In this document: positions 41,602-43,840 of the stretch, in pieces
How positions within the stretch are numbered: position 1 is the first letter of the stretch
Layout of the letters: each line of letters begins with the position of its first letter
Assembly (NCBI GenBank): GCA_022824025.1
Contig: JAJEBF010000058.1
Coordinates: 1 to 43,840, forward strand
Origin: Caldilineaceae bacterium
GTDB lineage: Bacteria; Chloroflexota; Anaerolineae; Caldilineales; Caldilineaceae
Direction of reading: 5' to 3'
Length of the DNA: 43,840 nucleotides
Position numbers and translations under genes: made by a program
Notes under the pieces: model-generated
What the model was told of the DNA's origin: nothing
The model's database searches: none
Seen by the model: the letters and a program-made list of their open reading frames with translations, nothing else

Positions 41602-42723
41602 TCAACGGCCTTCGTTGCGCCACCAGCGGACTTCGTTGCTGCCGCGTTCGGCGGCGGCGACGATGTCGAGGCGGCCGTTGCCGTTGATGTCAGCGGCGAT
41701 GACCATATTGGCGTTGGTCCAGCCGTCTTTGAGGAGCTGCATATCCCAGGGGCCGCGGGGGTCGCCGCGGTGTTTGAAGTAGGCGACGCGGCCGGTGACG
41801 TTCCAGGCGGTGGCGACGACTTCGATGTCGCCGTCGTTGTCGAAGTCGGCGGCGATGGCCTCGAATGCGTGGGGGAATCGCTCGCAGATGATGTGCTTGC
41901 GCCACTTGCCGGCGGCGGGATGGCCGTCGTTTTCGTACCAGACAACCTGGTGGTGGTCGAAGGAGACGCCGGTGGGGTCGTCGGGGGGGAGCATGCCGAG
42001 GGCCATAACGACGTCGAGGTCGCCGTCGCCGTCCATGTCGACGGGATGGCCGTGGATGGGTTGGGGGGCGTCGTCGATGATGTGCTTGATCCAGGGCTGT
42101 TGGGCGGGGTCGCCGGGGTTTTCGTACCAGATGACCTGATTGGCGACACGGGCGGTGCCGAGGAGGTCGATTTTGCCATCGCCGTTGATGTCGGCGGCGT
42201 GGATGGCGCGGGTCTCGGCGATGTTGTCTTCGAGGATGTGTTTGATCCAGTGGCCGTCGCGGTTTTCGTACCAGACGAACTGGTTGCCTTTGCGCCAGGT
42301 CGATGCTGCGACATCGAGATGGCCGTTTCCATTGAAGTCGGCGACGGCGACGGCGTAGGCGCCTGTGAGGGTGCCTTCGTCGATGTAGCGGACGCCCCAT
42401 GAGCTGGGCAGGCGCGGGTCTCCCTCATATTCGAAGTAGAGCAGACAGCCGTTGATGTTGTCGATGAAGACGATTTCGGGTCGGCCGTCGCCGTCTATGT
42501 CAGCGACCTGGTGGCGTTCGAGCCATTCAGGGGTGCGCTTGTGGATGACGTGGCGGGTGAAGTTGCCCTGGCCGTCGTTTTCGAGCCAGTAGAGGCCGAC
42601 GTCGGTGTCGGGGGTGATAAGGTCGGGTACGCCGTTGCCGGTGAGGTCGAAGGCGGAGATGCCGTAGGTGTATTCGAAGCCGTCCTGGGCGAGGTGTTCG
42701 GTGAGGTTGATGAGGTTGGGCAT
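41602..42723 (-). CDS. FG-GAP/VCBS seven-bladed propeller protein
   Basis: This 373-residue protein has seven calcium-binding-type repeats about 50 residues apart: FDLTGNGVPDL, ADIDGDGRPEI, ADFNGNGHLDV, ADINGDGKIDL, VDMDGDGDLDV, ADFDNDGDIEV and ADINGNGRLDI. That is one per blade of a seven-bladed integrin-alpha-like propeller. Each blade also has a WYEN or YFEY/YFKH strand. No signal peptide is seen, which is unusual because calcium-loaded FG-GAP propellers are usually extracellular. AAGGAAAG precedes the ATG. It may be a binding platform or a lyase-type propeller; no catalytic assignment is possible. A truncated copy lies at 40352-40560. Confidence 0.85.
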   Translation of the reverse strand: MPNLINLTEHLAQDGFEYTYGISAFDLTGNGVPDLITPDTDVGLYWLENDGQGNFTRHVIHKRTPEWLERHQVADIDGDGRPEIVFIDNINGCLLYFEYEGDPRLPSSWGVRYIDEGTLTGAYAVAVADFNGNGHLDVAASTWRKGNQFVWYENRDGHWIKHILEDNIAETRAIHAADINGDGKIDLLGTARVANQVIWYENPGDPAQQPWIKHIIDDAPQPIHGHPVDMDGDGDLDVVMALGMLPPDDPTGVSFDHHQVVWYENDGHPAAGKWRKHIICERFPHAFEAIAADFDNDGDIEVVATAWNVTGRVAYFKHRGDPRGPWDMQLLKDGWTNANMVIAADINGNGRLDIVAAAERGSNEVRWWRNEGR

Positions 42724-43099
42724 TTTTCTTTCCTTGGGCAGGTGGGTGCGGGCGGTGGAGGCAGGTTAGCAGGGATGGGGGGAGAGGGCAAGGGGGGACG
42801 GCAGTGGTCAGTGGCTAGTGGTCAGTGGTCAGTGAACTGCGGCCGGGTGGCTAAGGCGGTGGCATCGCAAAGGCTCGTTGACGTTTGTGTGGACTGAGGT
42901 AGTCAAGAGGAGTGCATGGTCTGTCCACCGAGGCTTACGGAGAAGATTTTTTTGATCCGCGAAGGGACACGAAGATCAACTTAACACCTCTTTCCACTAA
43001 GGGCCACGAAGAACACCTTTTGATCCGCGGAGGGACACGGTGGGGCACGGAGGAGGGCAGCGCCTTTGTGGTGGGCGAAGGGGATGGTGTGAGGGAGAG
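42724..43099. other. Non-coding stretch with short direct repeats
   Basis: No gene seen. CAGTGGTCAGTGG-type units recur at about 42800-42835 (AGTGGTCAGTGGCTAGTGG). TTTTGATCCGCGAAGGGACACG near 42948 recurs with one change near 43016, each in a context of CACGAAG words, like dispersed 'CGAAGGACACGAAG' intergenic repeats of some bacterial genomes. It leads into the 10-bp array. Confidence 0.6.
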
Positions 43100-43436
43100 G
43101 TGCGTGTTCGTGCGTGTTCGTGAGCGTTCGTGAGCGTTGCATGAGCGTTTACGAGTGTTTGTGAGTGTTGCATGAGCGTATATGAGCGTTTACGAGCGCC
43201 CGTGAGTGTTGCATGAGTGTTCGTGAGCGTTTGCGAGTGTTTACGAGTGTTTGTGAGCGTTTACGAGCGTTTGTGAGTGTTCGTGAGCGTCTGTGAGCGT
43301 TGCATGAGCGTTTGCGAGTGATTGTGAGTGTTCGTGAGCGTTGCATGAGCGTTTGCGAGTGATTGTGAGCGTTCGTGAGTGTTTACGAGTGTTTACGAGC
43401 GTTCGTGAGCGTTTGTGAGCGTTCACGAGTGTTTGC
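43100..43436 (-). repeat. About 32 units of a degenerate 10-bp tandem repeat
   Basis: Read on the plus strand, the units follow (G/A)(T/C)GAG(C/T)GTT(T/C), for example GTGAGCGTTC, ACGAGTGTTT and GTGAGCGTTG. An 11-base form, CATGAGCGTTT, is inserted after many GTGAGCGTTG units. The mean period is therefore close to 10.2-10.3 bases, near the helical repeat of B-DNA. It is oriented opposite to the array at 631-950, as expected for an inverted duplication. There are no unique spacers, so this is not CRISPR. Confidence 0.9.
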
Positions 43437-43840
43437 GTGGTGAAGGGCAGCGCACTGCGGGGAAAGCACGGGAAAGGCAGAATTGGGCGAGGAATGGCGG
43501 TTGCGGGGGTGCGGGGATGGGCGGCGGCTGGATTGGGGACAGGAGTCGGCGCGCAATTGGGCCTGGGAGACGTGCTTCGGGTAGGGGGTTACGACTGCGG
43601 CGGTGCAGGTGGTTGAATCCATTATATTTTATTTTGTTTGGTGCTGTTCTCTAGTTCCGGGCGGCGGGAACCAGAGAGTGGTCGATGGTCGGCGGTGGGC
43701 GGTTTTTCGTGATGGTTACGGTGTCAAGGTCTTCGCCTTGCTTGTAGAGGTCTCTCTTCGTGCTGTAGTGTTCGTCCCGTTTCAGCTCTTCGACTTCGCG
43801 GTAGAGGGCCTGGAGCTGGTTGCGCTGGTCCGTCAGGATC
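43431..43840 (-). repeat. Right copy of the inverted repeat bracketing the window
   Basis: This is the reverse-complement match to 222-634. The AT-rich flank (ATTATATTTTATTTTGTTTGG), the stop codon and the last 62 codons of the partial gene are kept. The window ends inside the match, so its true outer limit is unknown. A 1-base indel around the CACCCCC run shifts any reading frame in the flank, so the flank is probably not coding. Confidence 0.85.
43651..43840 (-). CDS. C-terminal part of an unrecognised protein, second copy (5' end outside window)
   Basis: The minus frame is open from the window edge to a TAG at 43653-43651 and encodes ILTDQRNQLQALYREVEEL onward to PAARN, 62 codons. It differs from the left copy at seven residues (H/R, L/H, FR/YK, K/N, L/V, N/A). 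Conserved parts are the coiled coil, KRDL, QGEDLDTVTITK and RPPPTIDHSL. The gene must continue beyond the window, so both copies may be intact genes pointing inward. The family is not recognised. Confidence 0.6.
   Translation of the reverse strand, partial: ILTDQRNQLQALYREVEELKRDEHYSTKRDLYKQGEDLDTVTITKNRPPPTIDHSLVPAARN

Noticed and set aside
43100..43436. Possible CRISPR array
   Set aside because: Units are about 10 bases, contiguous and degenerate, with no unique spacers of 25-40 bases and no cas genes.

Overview
The window is a GC-rich bacterial segment that looks like Chloroflexota, most like the Caldilinea/Anaerolineae group. The main reason is the five ABC-transporter lipoproteins, whose lipobox is followed by an Ala/Pro-rich linker (C-A-A-P-A-A-P or C-A-P-A-V-A-P) typical of that phylum. 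Strong Shine-Dalgarno sites, GTG/TTG starts and TTGACA-17-TAnnnT promoters also fit. No rRNA, tRNA, CRISPR array, transposase or integrase was seen. The phylum call is inference; no marker gene is present.

Layout. Both ends carry inverted copies of one element: the 3' end of an unrecognised gene, its 3' flank, and an array of about 10-bp repeats (left 1-950, right 43100-43840). Between them are two large convergent gene sets meeting near 26.4 kb. The plus-strand set (1108-26357) holds a FAD-dependent amine oxidase-like protein; three tandem family-5 substrate-binding lipoproteins followed by one DppB/DppC-type permease pair; two Gfo/Idh/MocA oxidoreductases; an unknown beta-rich protein; then, behind its own promoter and a long structured leader, a fourth binding protein with a second permease pair, two tandem GH32/43-like propeller proteins, a class-III aminotransferase, a two-domain amidohydrolase, a DegT-type aminotransferase and two more amidohydrolase-fold proteins. 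The minus-strand set (39924 down to 26466) starts at a good promoter and holds a fifth binding protein, a third permease pair, a BNR/sialidase-like protein, a second DegT aminotransferase, a SUMF1-fold protein, a polysaccharide-deacetylase-like protein and three more BNR proteins. Beyond it lie an FG-GAP propeller gene, a truncated copy of its 3' end, and a small secreted Cys-rich protein gene.

How the genes may work together (inference): three importers bring in peptide-, opine- or oligosaccharide-like solutes. Cytoplasmic propeller proteins (none has an export signal), oxidoreductases, PLP transaminases and amidohydrolase/lactonase-fold enzymes then process them, consistent with catabolism of amino-sugar or modified-sugar compounds. 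No importer locus carries its ATPase gene, so ATPases must come from elsewhere.

Most notable: the inverted elements bracketing the locus; the helically phased 10-bp arrays; two parallel pairs of metal-site-less plus intact amidohydrolase domains, one pair fused and one as overlapping genes; and a long leader with a short leader-peptide ORF ahead of the fourth binding protein.
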